NCBI GenBank assembly: GCA_023430065.1
Contig: JAEZCG010000147.1
Span: 1 to 37,190, forward strand
Source of the DNA: Pseudomonadota bacterium
GTDB taxonomy: Bacteria > Pseudomonadota > Gammaproteobacteria > Burkholderiales > SHXO01
Length of the DNA stretch: 37,190 nucleotides
Direction of reading: 5' to 3'
Part shown: in pieces, positions 1 through 8,321 of the stretch
How the letters are laid out: the number at the start of each line of letters is the position of its first letter
How positions within the stretch are numbered: the first letter of the stretch is position 1
Position numbers and translations under genes: made by a program
The notes under the pieces: generated by a model
What the model was told of the DNA's origin: nothing
The model's database searches: none
The model's input: only the letters and a program-made list of their open reading frames with translations

Positions 1-1
1 G

Positions 2-628
2 CTGGAGGCGGTGGCCGCGGCGATCCGGGCGAAGGGCGGCGAGGCACGCGCGCAGGCCTGCGACGTGGGCGACCGGGCTGCGCTGGACCGCCTGGCCCAG
101 ATCGCACCCGCGCACTTCGGCGATCCCGACATCCTCGTGAGCGCCGCCGGCGTCAACCCGCGTCCCCCGGTCGAGGACATCACGCCCGCGATGTGGGACG
201 AGGTCATGGCGGTCAACCTCGACGCCCCCTTCTTCCTCGCGCAGCGACTGGCGCCCGCGATGCGTGCGCGCCGATGGGGGCGCATCGTCAACATCTCCTC
301 GCAGCAGGCGATCCGCGCCTTCAACAACAGCGGCGCCTACGGGGTGTCCAAGGGCGGCATCAGCGCGATGACGCGGGCACTGGCGGAAGCGTGGTCGCGC
401 GACGGTGTCACCTGCAACGCGATTGCACCCGGCTACGTCCCGACCGGGATGACCACCGCGGTCTTCGACGGCGGCGAGCGCGAGCGCTGGGCGGCGTCGC
501 TTACGCTCGCGGGCCGCAATGGCGCGCTGGAGGATCTGCGTGGGATCACCGTGTTCCTCACCAGCCGCGCCAGCGACTACGTCACCGGCCAGACCATCTT
601 CGTGGATGGCGGCATGTGCGCGCACTGA
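2..628 (+). CDS. SDR-family oxidoreductase, 5'-truncated by window edge
   Basis: C-terminal about 208 residues of a classical short-chain dehydrogenase/reductase (NAD(P)-dependent alcohol/ketone oxidoreductase, cytosolic). The frame is open to the left edge, so the start and the N-terminal TGxxxGxG nucleotide-binding turn lie outside. Visible family marks are the SAAG motif (NNAG equivalent), the NISSQQ stretch with the catalytic Ser, YGVSK with catalytic Tyr and Lys (codons at 338-352), a PG segment after the active site, and a C-terminal VDGG that is typical of the FabG-like branch. It sits 111 bp upstream of a Liv-type ABC importer on the same strand, so a role in catabolism of the imported compound is plausible, but the substrate cannot be read. 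The GTG at 11 is internal to the frame and not the true start. Confidence 0.9.
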   Translation: MEAVAAAIRAKGGEARAQACDVGDRAALDRLAQIAPAHFGDPDILVSAAGVNPRPPVEDITPAMWDEVMAVNLDAPFFLAQRLAPAMRARRWGRIVNISSQQAIRAFNNSGAYGVSKGGISAMTRALAEAWSRDGVTCNAIAPGYVPTGMTTAVFDGGERERWAASLTLAGRNGALEDLRGITVFLTSRASDYVTGQTIFVDGGMCAH

Positions 629-663
629 GCACGGCGAACCGCGGGCGACGGCCCCGATCGTTT

Positions 664-678
664 AGAATCATCGATTCT
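664..678. promoter_or_regulatory. Inverted repeat, candidate operator upstream of the ABC importer
   Basis: AGAATCATCGATTCT is a perfect 6-bp inverted repeat with a 3-nt centre in the 111-bp gap between the SDR gene and the binding-protein gene. Its size and place suit a dimeric repressor or activator (GntR, TetR or similar) controlling the transporter. No regulator gene is next to it, and no clear -35/-10 pair was found around it. Confidence 0.3.
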
Positions 679-739
679 CTCCGTCGGCATCGGCGATGCG
701 CCGGCCGTGGGGAGCATTCACCCGGGAGGACACCAGCAC

Positions 740-2092
740 ATGGGCAAGACATTCATGCGCGCAGTCGCCACCATGGCGCTCGCCGCGCTCGCGGCATATT
801 CGGGACTTGCCGGCGCACAGGAGAAGCGCGACAAGATCCGCATCGGTTTCGTCACGTTCCTGTCCGGCCCGGCCGCCGGCCCGTTCGGCGTGCCCGCCCG
901 GGTCGCCGCCGAGGCCATCGTCGAGCAGCTCAACGCCGGCAAGGCGCCGGCGCCTTACGACACCAAGGGCTTCGGCGGTGCGCCGCTGGAACTCGTGATC
1001 ATCGACGAGGCGGGCGGCACCACCAAGCAGGTGAGCGAATTCCGCAACCTGGTCTCGCGCCAGAACGTCGACTATGTGATCGGCTACATTTCCAGCGGCG
1101 ACTGCCTCGCCATCGCCCCCGTCGCCGAGGAGCTGAAGAAGATCACGGTGCTGTTCGACTGCGGAACACCGCGCGTGTTCGAGGAAGCGAGCTACAAGTA
1201 CGTGTTCCGCACGCGTCCGCACGCGACGATGGACGCGGTGGCCGCCGCCAGGTACCTGCTGGAGATCAAGAGCGACGTCAAGACCTACGGCGGCATCAAC
1301 CAGAACTACGCCTGGGGCCACGATTCGTGGAACGACTTCGACCTGGCGATGAAGACGCTCAGGCCGGCAGCGAAGGTCACCACCTCGCAGATGCCGAAGT
1401 TCGGCGCCGGCCAGTACGGCGCGGAGATCTCCGCGCTGCTGCAGAGCGGATCCGACGTCATCCACTCCAGCCTGTGGGGTGGCGACCTCGAGGCGTTCAT
1501 GATGCAGTCGGTGCCGCGCGGGCTGTTCCGCAAGAGCCAGCTGGTCCTGGTCGCCGGTGAACCCTACCTGCACCGCCTGGGGGCTACCATGCCCGATGGC
1601 ACCATCGTGGGCGCGCGCGGTACGCACGGCGTGTTCGCGCCCGACAGCGCGCTCAACACGTGGCTCAAGACCATCTACCGGTCGAAGGCCGATCACGACC
1701 CGAACTATCCCGCGTACAGCGTCGCGCTCGCCTTCCTGGGCCTGAAGGCCGCGTTCGAGAAGGCCAAGGTCGAGCAGCTGTCGAAGTCGATTCCGATGGG
1801 CGCGAACAAGGGCGTCAAGGAAGAGATGGAGAAGGCCTACAACGTCGGACCCGGCGACGAGCAGGTCATCGCCGCCTTCGAGGGCCTGAGCTTCGATTCT
1901 CCCAGCGGACGTGCCAGCATGTCGCTCGGCAAGGGACACCAGGCGGTGATGGGCACCGCGTATGGGGTGACCAAGCGCGTCGGTGGAAAGGTCACGGTGA
2001 CCGACATCAAGCGCTACCCGGCCGAGGCGGTCACTCCGCCGGAGGGCATGTCCAGCCCGGACTGGATCAAGGGCGGCATGAAGCGGAAATAG
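740..2092 (+). CDS. ABC transporter substrate-binding protein, branched-chain amino acid (LivJ/K, Peripla_BP_6) type
   Basis: Periplasmic binding protein of 450 residues that feeds the LivHMGF-type importer encoded just downstream. The start at 740 is chosen because a GGGAGGA ribosome site (about 724-730) precedes it and the protein then opens with a basic n-region, a hydrophobic core and a likely cleavage after the GLAGAQ segment. The mature protein begins with IRIGFVTFLSGPAAGPFGVPAR-like sequence, the usual first beta-strand and loop of Peripla_BP_6. Members bind Leu/Ile/Val, but also amides, urea and aromatic or hydroxy acids, so the ligand is not predictable. The SDR upstream hints at a catabolic substrate. 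Head of a five-gene operon. Confidence 0.93.
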   Translation: MGKTFMRAVATMALAALAAYSGLAGAQEKRDKIRIGFVTFLSGPAAGPFGVPARVAAEAIVEQLNAGKAPAPYDTKGFGGAPLELVIIDEAGGTTKQVSEFRNLVSRQNVDYVIGYISSGDCLAIAPVAEELKKITVLFDCGTPRVFEEASYKYVFRTRPHATMDAVAAARYLLEIKSDVKTYGGINQNYAWGHDSWNDFDLAMKTLRPAAKVTTSQMPKFGAGQYGAEISALLQSGSDVIHSSLWGGDLEAFMMQSVPRGLFRKSQLVLVAGEPYLHRLGATMPDGTIVGARGTHGVFAPDSALNTWLKTIYRSKADHDPNYPAYSVALAFLGLKAAFEKAKVEQLSKSIPMGANKGVKEEMEKAYNVGPGDEQVIAAFEGLSFDSPSGRASMSLGKGHQAVMGTAYGVTKRVGGKVTVTDIKRYPAEAVTPPEGMSSPDWIKGGMKRK

Positions 2093-2120
2093 GCAGCGCC
2101 CGCGACACCCGATTACAGCG

Positions 2121-3017
2121 ATGAATCAGTTCCTCGCCATCGTCATCGACGGCATCATCTACTCGTCCTGGCTGTTCGTCATCGCCGTGGGTCTGACCCT
2201 GATCTACGGCGTGATGAAGATCCTCAACGTCGCGCACGGCAGCCTCTACGCCCTCGGCGCCTACGCCGCCACGGCCTTCGGCGGCTACTGGCTGGCGCAG
2301 GGCTACCCGCCCATGGGCAGCTACGGGATGCTGGTCCTCGCTGCCATCTTCGTCGGCCTGGTGGCGGGTCCGCTGATCGAGCGCGGGCTGCTGCGGCGGG
2401 TGTACGGCAAGGAGGAGGTGGTGCTCGTGCTGGTCACCTATGCGGTGTTCCTGATCCTCGAGGACATGACCAAGTTGGCCTTCGGGGTCGATCCGAGATC
2501 GATTCCGGAGCCGTACGGGCTGCTGGGGAGCATCGAGATCGGCGAGTTGATGTATCCCACTTACAGCCTGGTCCTGGTGCTGGTGTCCGTGTTCGTGGCG
2601 GTCGCGCTGGCGCTGTTCCTCAGCCGCACCCGCCAGGGCAAGGTGCTGCAGGCGGTCATCCACGACCGGGAGATGGCGTCCTCGGTCGGCATCAACGTCT
2701 CGCGCGTGTATCTGGTCACCTTCACCGCAGGCGTGATGCTCGCGGCGCTGGGCGGTGCGTTGACCGCGCCGACCATCTCGGTGCAGCCCGGCATCGCCGC
2801 GGAGGTGATCGTGCTCGCCTTCGCGGTGGTGGTCATCGGCGGCCTGGGTTCCCTCGGCGGCGCCGCGCTCGGCGCGGTAATCGTCGGCCTGGTACGTGCC
2901 TGGGCCGTGCACAAGTGGCCCGAGGTGGAACTGTTCAGCGTCTACGCGGTGATGGCCCTGGTGCTGATCATGCGGCCCAAGGGCCTGTTCGCCGCACCCG
3001 AAGCCCGCAAGATCTAG
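2121..3017 (+). CDS. livH: ABC transporter permease, LivH type
   Basis: Inner-membrane permease of 298 residues, the usual length for LivH. It has many hydrophobic segments and the family opening in which GLTLIYGVMKILNVAHGSLY is diagnostic (LivH proteins carry a G-hhhIYGvmrhiNFAHG motif near residue 25). A cytoplasmic loop, RQGKVLQAVIHDREMASSVGI (about residues 172-192), matches the EAA-like coupling region that contacts the ATPases. ATG at 2121 follows the binding-protein stop by 28 bp, so translation is within the same operon. Pairs with LivM to form the channel. Confidence 0.93.
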   Translation: MNQFLAIVIDGIIYSSWLFVIAVGLTLIYGVMKILNVAHGSLYALGAYAATAFGGYWLAQGYPPMGSYGMLVLAAIFVGLVAGPLIERGLLRRVYGKEEVVLVLVTYAVFLILEDMTKLAFGVDPRSIPEPYGLLGSIEIGELMYPTYSLVLVLVSVFVAVALALFLSRTRQGKVLQAVIHDREMASSVGINVSRVYLVTFTAGVMLAALGGALTAPTISVQPGIAAEVIVLAFAVVVIGGLGSLGGAALGAVIVGLVRAWAVHKWPEVELFSVYAVMALVLIMRPKGLFAAPEARKI

Positions 3018-3037
3018 CCTTTCTCATACAGGCACAA

Positions 3038-4009
3038 GTGAATCAACCGGATCAATTCTTGAAGCGCCCGCCCGCGCGCGCCGTGGATCGCACCGCGCTC
3101 GTGCTGGTCGGCTTGCTTGTGGTCCTGCTCGCCGCAGGGCCGATCCTCCCGCGCTGGGCGATGTTCATGCTCAACGTCTCGCTGTCCTGGGGCACGGTGG
3201 TACTCGGCATGATGCTGCTGATGCGCACCGGCCTGGTGTCGTTCGGAACCGGCCTGTACTACTGCCTGGGCGCGTATGCCGCCGGCACGCTGCATCACTT
3301 CTACGGCATCTCGGACATCGCGCTCATGCTCCTGGCCAGCCTGGCGGTTGCGGGAGCAGTCGCGGCGGTGCTCGGCTTCCTGCTCGCGAAGTACCGCGAC
3401 ATCTTCTTCGCAATGCTCAGTCTGGCCTTCTCCATGATCCTGTACGGCCTGCTGGTGAAGACCTCCGCGCTGGGTAGCACCGACGGCTTCGGCCTGTCGG
3501 TCAAGACGTTCGCCGGCATCGCGCTGGGCGACTGGGAGCGCAACGCGCTGTACTCGACCACGGTGATCGTCGCCTTCTGCGCCGCATTCGCCATGTACCG
3601 GTACCTGGGTTCGCATCAGGGCCGCCTGGCGGGCGCGATCCGCGACAACGAACTGCGGGTGGAGTACATGGGCGCATCCGTGCGCCGGGTGATCCACGTC
3701 AACTATGTGATCAGTGCCGCACTGGCCGGCATCGGCGGCGGACTGGTCGGCATCACCATCGGCCACGTCGATCCGGAGATGGCGTTCTGGACGACCTCGG
3801 GCGAGTTCGTGTTCATCGCGATCCTGGCCGGTACCGGCAGCGTACTCGCGCCCTTCCTCGGCGCCATCATCTTCGAGACCGTACGCAGCTTCGCCTACGA
3901 ATACTCGCCCAACACCTGGCAGCTGATCCTGGGCATCACCATGCTCCTGGTCATTCTGTTCCTGCCGGGAGGGCTCTGGTCGATGTTCACGCGCAGGAAG
4001 GCGGCCTGA
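3038..4009 (+). CDS. livM: ABC transporter permease, LivM type
   Basis: Second inner-membrane permease, 323 residues from the GTG at 3038. The frame stays open further left but would overlap livH by about 100 bp. The GTG start 20 bp after the livH stop gives a polar N-terminus followed by the first membrane segment, as expected. The motif RTGLVSFGTGLYYCLGAYAAG (about residues 67-87) is the LivM signature (normally LxxGxxGqvSlGha.f.giGAY), and a coupling loop with AIRDNELRVEYMGASV lies at about residue 200. No strong ribosome site is visible before the GTG; ATG 3161 is the next alternative but would remove the first helix. Confidence 0.9.
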   Translation: MNQPDQFLKRPPARAVDRTALVLVGLLVVLLAAGPILPRWAMFMLNVSLSWGTVVLGMMLLMRTGLVSFGTGLYYCLGAYAAGTLHHFYGISDIALMLLASLAVAGAVAAVLGFLLAKYRDIFFAMLSLAFSMILYGLLVKTSALGSTDGFGLSVKTFAGIALGDWERNALYSTTVIVAFCAAFAMYRYLGSHQGRLAGAIRDNELRVEYMGASVRRVIHVNYVISAALAGIGGGLVGITIGHVDPEMAFWTTSGEFVFIAILAGTGSVLAPFLGAIIFETVRSFAYEYSPNTWQLILGITMLLVILFLPGGLWSMFTRRKAA

Positions 4010-4011
4010 CC

Positions 4012-4791
4012 ATGGCAGTCGTGCTCGAGGCCAAGGGCCTTCACAAGACGTTCGGCGCGGTCACCGCGGCGAACGACATCAACGTACGGGTCGACCAGGA
4101 CAGCGTCGTCGGCCTCATCGGCAGCAACGGCGCCGGCAAGACCACGTTCATCAACATGGTCACCGGTTACCTGAAGCCGAGTTCCGGGTCGATCCGCTAC
4201 CTCGACCGCGAGATCACCGGCCTGTCTCCGCGACGCATCACCCAGCTGGGTATTTGCCGTTCGTTCCAGATTCCGCAGCTGTTCGGCAATCTGAGCGTGT
4301 ACGAGAACCTCCAGGTGGGGGTGGGAATCGCCGCACGCTCGGCGCGCGCGCCGGGTTCCGCCCGCACGCAGGAAGGGCAGGAGATCGAAACGCTGATCGA
4401 GCGCTTCAATCTGGGCGGCTACCGCGAGCACATGGCCGGACTGCTGCCCGAGGGCGTGCGCAAGCTGCTCGACATCGCCATGGCCGTGGCCGGCCGTCCG
4501 CAGGTGCTGCTGCTGGACGAGCCCACCAGCGGCGTGTCGGCGGACGAGAAGTTCCGCCTCATGGACATGGTGATGACCGCGCTCAAGACCCAGGGCGTGA
4601 CGGTCCTGTTCGTCGAGCACGACATGGAGATCGTCAGCCGCTACACGCACCGCATCCTCGCCTTCTACGAGGGCCGCATCATCGCCGACGGCGAGCCGGC
4701 CGAGGTGCTGCGCGACGCCGAGGTGCGGCGCTACGTGATCGGCGAGCAGGCCCACGTGGACAGCGAGTCCGGAGTACAGAATCATGATTAG
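4012..4791 (+). CDS. livG: ABC transporter ATP-binding protein, LivG type
   Basis: Cytoplasmic ATPase of 259 residues that energises LivHM. Walker A is GSNGAGKTT (about residues 37-45), Walker B is VLLLDEPTS, and the switch histidine is in VEHDMEIV. The C-terminal segment beginning ILAFYEGRIIADG is typical of LivG. The ABC signature is unusual: LPEGVRKLLDIA replaces the common LSxGxQrrLEIA, so the usual second Gly-Gln pair is lost. The start is preceded by AGGAAGG and lies 2 bp after the livM stop; the 3' end overlaps livF by 8 bp, which indicates translational coupling. Confidence 0.93.
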   Translation: MAVVLEAKGLHKTFGAVTAANDINVRVDQDSVVGLIGSNGAGKTTFINMVTGYLKPSSGSIRYLDREITGLSPRRITQLGICRSFQIPQLFGNLSVYENLQVGVGIAARSARAPGSARTQEGQEIETLIERFNLGGYREHMAGLLPEGVRKLLDIAMAVAGRPQVLLLDEPTSGVSADEKFRLMDMVMTALKTQGVTVLFVEHDMEIVSRYTHRILAFYEGRIIADGEPAEVLRDAEVRRYVIGEQAHVDSESGVQNHD

Positions 4792-5434
4792 GATCGAAGG
4801 CCTGGACGTCTCCATCGGGTCCGTCAGCATCCTGCGCAACGTCCACATGGACCTGCCCTCGAGCAGGTTCACCGGCCTGGTGGGGCGAAACGGCGCCGGC
4901 AAGACCACGCTGATGCGCGCCATCATGGGCATCCTACCGGCGCGCAACGGCTCGATCCACTTCGAATCGCGCACGCTCGACACCACCGCCACGCATCTGC
5001 GCGCCCGCGCGGGGATCGGCTACATGCCCGAGGATCGTCGCCTCGTGCCGCAACTGACCGTCGAGGAGAACGTGCTGATGCCGGCCTGGGCCGCCGGCCG
5101 CAAGGACACGGTCGCCCGGCTGGCGCAGGTGTACGAGATGATCCCGGAGGTGGAGGCCTTCGCCTCGCGCAAGGCAGTCATGCTGTCCGGCGGGCAGCAG
5201 AAGCTGGTGGCGCTCGCCCGGGCGCTCATGTGCGGCACGCAGGTGCTGCTGCTGGACGAACCGTTCGAGGGCGTGGCGCCGGTACTGGCCAGGCGCCTGG
5301 CGGAAGTGATCGGTGCGCTGCGCCGGCAGGGACTGTCGATCCTGCTCACCGAGTCGGACCTGTCGCATTCGAAGGAACTGCTCGACAGCCTGTACGTCAT
5401 CGATCGCGGCGAGGTACGCGCCAGTTCGCTGTAG
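4784..5434 (+). CDS. livF: ABC transporter ATP-binding protein, LivF type
   Basis: Second ATPase of the importer, 216 residues, slightly shorter than the usual 230-240. It carries Walker A GRNGAGKTT, a Q-loop region with GYMPEDRRLVPQLTVEENV (typical of LivF), signature LSGGQQKLVALARAL and Walker B LLLDEPFEGVAP. The H-switch position reads LLTESDLSH, in line with LivF proteins, which often lack the canonical His there (VEQN is common). The ATG at 4784 overlaps the livG end. It closes the importer operon; a 54-bp gap separates it from an unrelated ABC set. Confidence 0.92.
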   Translation: MIRIEGLDVSIGSVSILRNVHMDLPSSRFTGLVGRNGAGKTTLMRAIMGILPARNGSIHFESRTLDTTATHLRARAGIGYMPEDRRLVPQLTVEENVLMPAWAAGRKDTVARLAQVYEMIPEVEAFASRKAVMLSGGQQKLVALARALMCGTQVLLLDEPFEGVAPVLARRLAEVIGALRRQGLSILLTESDLSHSKELLDSLYVIDRGEVRASSL

Positions 5435-5488
5435 CGCGCTCGGGCACGACACGAGCGTGGCGCCGGAACGAAGTTCGCCGATCCTCTT

Positions 5489-6238
5489 GTGCCCACGACC
5501 GTGACGACGACCGATCGAGCCGGCGAAGCATCACCCATCGTCCACCTCCAGGCGGTGCGCTTCTCCTGGGATCGCTCCGGCACCGATTTGCTGCGGATCG
5601 ACGAGCTATCCGTGCACAAAGGCGAGCGCCTGTTCCTGCGCGGCCCGAGCGGCAGCGGCAAGTCCACCCTGCTGGCGCTGCTCGCGGGGGTTCTGGTTCC
5701 CGACCAGGGCAAGGTACTGCTGCTCGGCCGCGATCTGGCCGGTCTGTCCAGCGCCCGGCGCGACCGGCTGCGCGCGGATCACGTCGGCTTCATCTTCCAG
5801 ATGTTCAACCTGATCCCCTACCTCGACGTACTGGAGAACGTCGCCCTGCCTTGCGGCTTCTCGGCACGGCGACGCGCGCGCGCCATCGCCCGCGGCAGCA
5901 CCGTGGCGTCGGAGGCGAAGCGGCTGCTCGCCGCCCTGGACATGGACGAGCCGGACCTCCTCTCGCGCCCGGTGACGCAGTTGAGTGTCGGGCAACAGCA
6001 GCGCGTGGCGGCAGCGCGTGCCCTGATCGGCGCACCCGAACTGGTGATCGCGGACGAACCCACGTCTGCGCTCGATGCCGATCGGCGCGACGCGTTCGTG
6101 CAACTGCTGTTCCGCGAAAGCCGCCAGGCGGGCTCGGCGCTGGTGTTCGTCAGCCACGACGCCGGACTTGCGCCGATGTTCGACCGTACCGTTGAACTGT
6201 CGGACATCAATCGCGTCTGCGCCGAGGGCGAGCGATGA
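5489..6238 (+). CDS. ABC transporter ATP-binding protein, LolD/MacB-like, of a DUF3299-linked set
   Basis: Cytoplasmic ATPase of 249 residues. Walker A GPSGSGKSTLL is at about residues 55-65, followed by FIFQMFNLIPYLDVLENVALP (the Q-loop region typical of LolD/MacB ATPases), signature LSVGQQQRVAAARAL, Walker B LVIADEPTSALD and switch VFVSHD. The GTG at 5489 is the best start; no ATG precedes the conserved domain, and GTG 5501 is the alternative. It overlaps the FtsX-like permease by 4 bp (ATGA). The arrangement ATPase-permease-DUF3299 matches, from memory, Pseudomonas aeruginosa PA4064-PA4066 and Vibrio zrg genes, which respond to zinc shortage. The function in zinc handling is inferred from that resemblance. 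Confidence 0.85.
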   Translation: MPTTVTTTDRAGEASPIVHLQAVRFSWDRSGTDLLRIDELSVHKGERLFLRGPSGSGKSTLLALLAGVLVPDQGKVLLLGRDLAGLSSARRDRLRADHVGFIFQMFNLIPYLDVLENVALPCGFSARRRARAIARGSTVASEAKRLLAALDMDEPDLLSRPVTQLSVGQQQRVAAARALIGAPELVIADEPTSALDADRRDAFVQLLFRESRQAGSALVFVSHDAGLAPMFDRTVELSDINRVCAEGER

Positions 6239-7626
6239 GCACGATCCTCACGCTCGCGCTCAAGAGTCTGCGCAACCGGCGCGCTACGGCACTGCTCACG
6301 GTGTCGTCGATCGCCTGCGCGGTGGTATTGCTGCTGGGCGTCGAGCGCCTGCGTCACGAGTCGCGCGAGAGCTTCACCAATACCATCTCGGGGACGGATC
6401 TGATCGTGGGGGCGCGCAGCGGCCCAGTGCATCTGCTGCTCTATTCGATCTTCCACGTGGGCAACGCCACCAACAACATCACGTGGGACAGCTACCGTTC
6501 GATCGCACAGCACCCCGAGGTGGCCTGGACGATCCCGCTGTCCCTCGGCGACACGCACCGCGGTTTTCGCGTACTGGGGACGGGCCCGGAGTACTTCGAA
6601 CACTTCCGATTCGGCGAGAACCGGACGCTGCAGTTCGCCGAAGGACAGGCGCTGTCGGGATCGCAGGACGCGGTGCTCGGCGCGGAGGTGGCCGCGAAGC
6701 TGCGTTACGGGCTGGGCGCACGCATCGTGGTGGCGCACGGTGCGGGCGAGGTCAGCTTCGCCTTGCACGAGGCGCACCCCTTGATCGTCCGCGGCATTTT
6801 GCATCGCACCGGCACGCCGGTCGATCGGACCGTGTTCGTCACCCTCGCGGGCATCGACGCGATGCACGAGCCGATGGCCACGGGATACGGGGCCGATCCC
6901 CTGGGCGAGGCGCTCGCCGCCCGGCGCGGCCGTCCCGGCGCCGCTTCCCACGCGCTCGAGGGCGACGCGACGCCGCCTGCGCACGGCGCCGATGGCCACG
7001 CGGCGGCACCGGACCAGGCCGGGCACGACGGCGCAGGGGCAGCGTCCGGAACGCTCGACGCACACGCAGATCACAGCGCGATCACCGCATTCCTCGTCGG
7101 TCTGAAGTCGCGTGCGGCGGTGCTCTCGATGCAGCGCGCCGTCAACGAGTACCGCGGCGAGCCGCTGACCGCGATCCTGCCCGGCGCCACGCTACCCGAA
7201 CTGTGGGAGATCGTCGGCGTGGCCGAGCGGGCGCTGTTTGGCGTGTCGATCCTGGTGATCGCGGTCGGGCTGACCGGCATGCTCATCGCGCTGCTGACCG
7301 GCCTGAACGAGCGGCGCCGCGAGATGGCCGTGCTACGCTCGGTCGGCGCCAGCCCGGTGCAGGTGTTTACTCTGATTCTCGGGGAAGCGGCGCTGCTCAC
7401 GTTTTGCGGCATCGCCCTGGGCATCGCCCTGCTGTATGCCGGCCTGGCGCTCGGTCAGCCCTGGCTGGAAGCGCGCCTGGGCTTGTTCATTCCGATCGGC
7501 TGGCCGTCGATGCGCGAAGTGTCGCTCGCCGCGCTGGTCGCGGTTGCGGGCATAATCATCGGACTCGTTCCCGGCTACCGCATGTACCGCCAGTCGCTCG
7601 CCGACGGCATGACCATCCGCGTGTGA
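6235..7626 (+). CDS. FtsX-like ABC permease with His-rich periplasmic insert
   Basis: Inner-membrane protein of 463 residues with the MacB/FtsX plan: one N-terminal helix (about 20-38), a large periplasmic domain, and three C-terminal helices (from about 330). The helix after ERRREMAVLRSVGASPVQVF is the classic FtsX-domain loop. Inside the periplasmic part, about residues 232-282, is a low-complexity Ala/Gly/Asp stretch with His at 239, 250, 255, 264, 277 and 280 and several acidic residues, which looks able to bind a divalent metal. Translationally coupled to the ATPase upstream and followed after 8 bp by the DUF3299 gene. Probably a metal-linked transporter or lipoprotein/exported-protein remodelling system; substrate unknown. 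Confidence 0.88.
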   Translation: MSTILTLALKSLRNRRATALLTVSSIACAVVLLLGVERLRHESRESFTNTISGTDLIVGARSGPVHLLLYSIFHVGNATNNITWDSYRSIAQHPEVAWTIPLSLGDTHRGFRVLGTGPEYFEHFRFGENRTLQFAEGQALSGSQDAVLGAEVAAKLRYGLGARIVVAHGAGEVSFALHEAHPLIVRGILHRTGTPVDRTVFVTLAGIDAMHEPMATGYGADPLGEALAARRGRPGAASHALEGDATPPAHGADGHAAAPDQAGHDGAGAASGTLDAHADHSAITAFLVGLKSRAAVLSMQRAVNEYRGEPLTAILPGATLPELWEIVGVAERALFGVSILVIAVGLTGMLIALLTGLNERRREMAVLRSVGASPVQVFTLILGEAALLTFCGIALGIALLYAGLALGQPWLEARLGLFIPIGWPSMREVSLAALVAVAGIIIGLVPGYRMYRQSLADGMTIRV

Positions 7627-7634
7627 GATCCGCC

Positions 7635-8312
7635 ATGCCACTCCTGTTCCGTAGGCTCCTCGCCTCGTGCGCAATGCTGGTTGCGCTGTCTGCGCTGTCT
7701 GCGCTGGCGGACGCGCCGCAGCGAATCATGTGGGAAGACCTGGCTCCCGGCCTGTCCAAGGTCGATCCGGACGACCCCTTCGTGAAGATGCCGTTCGAGC
7801 AACTCGCCGACCTGTCCGACCTTGCCGCGCTCCGCGACCGGCGCGCAGCCGGCGAGACGCTGAACGCGAAGGACAGCAAGGACGCGCAGACGCTTATCGA
7901 GCGGCTCGGACAGGCCGGGATAGACGCCGATGCAATGCTCGCGAAACGCAAGGAGCTCATCGCCCGGCGGCAGACGCAGTCCGTTGCGATCAATTCGAGA
8001 CTGAACAACGCGCTGGTACGGATTCCCGGCTACGTACTGCCGCTCGAGTACAAGGGCAAGCAGGTGTCGGAGTTCCTGCTCGTACCCTGGGTGGGCGCGT
8101 GCATCCACACGCCCCCGCCGCCGGCGAACCAGATCGTGCACGTGGTTCCGGCGAAGCCGTTCGAGAGCACCGGAATGTTCGCCGCCGTATGGGTGACCGG
8201 CCGGCTGAGCGCCGCCTCCACGAAGCGATCCCTGTTCATGATCGACGGCTCGTCCGACATCGACATCGCCTATTCGCTCAAGGCGAGCGTGGTGGAGCCC
8301 TACACGGAATAG
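7635..8312 (+). CDS. DUF3299 family exported protein
   Basis: A 225-residue protein with a clear signal peptide (basic start, hydrophobic core, cleavage near ALADAPQ). The mature part begins RIMWEDLAPG, and the C-terminal half contains RIPGYVLPLEY, LLVPWVGACIHTPPPPANQ and a G-F/Y-WVTG-like segment. These are the hallmark motifs of DUF3299, whose members follow ABC ATPase/permease pairs in proteobacteria. The conserved Cys and His in ACIHTPPPP may bind a metal; this is an inference. The start at 7635 lies 8 bp after the permease stop. Third gene of the operon; its stop is 9 bp from the end of a convergent gene with no terminator hairpin between them. Confidence 0.88.
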   Translation: MPLLFRRLLASCAMLVALSALSALADAPQRIMWEDLAPGLSKVDPDDPFVKMPFEQLADLSDLAALRDRRAAGETLNAKDSKDAQTLIERLGQAGIDADAMLAKRKELIARRQTQSVAINSRLNNALVRIPGYVLPLEYKGKQVSEFLLVPWVGACIHTPPPPANQIVHVVPAKPFESTGMFAAVWVTGRLSAASTKRSLFMIDGSSDIDIAYSLKASVVEPYTE

Positions 8313-8321
8313 CCCTGGGCG

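Noticed and set aside
193..1560. A 455-codon plus-strand frame across the SDR and the binding-protein gene.
   Set aside because: It is out of frame with both recognised genes and is an Arg-rich shadow.
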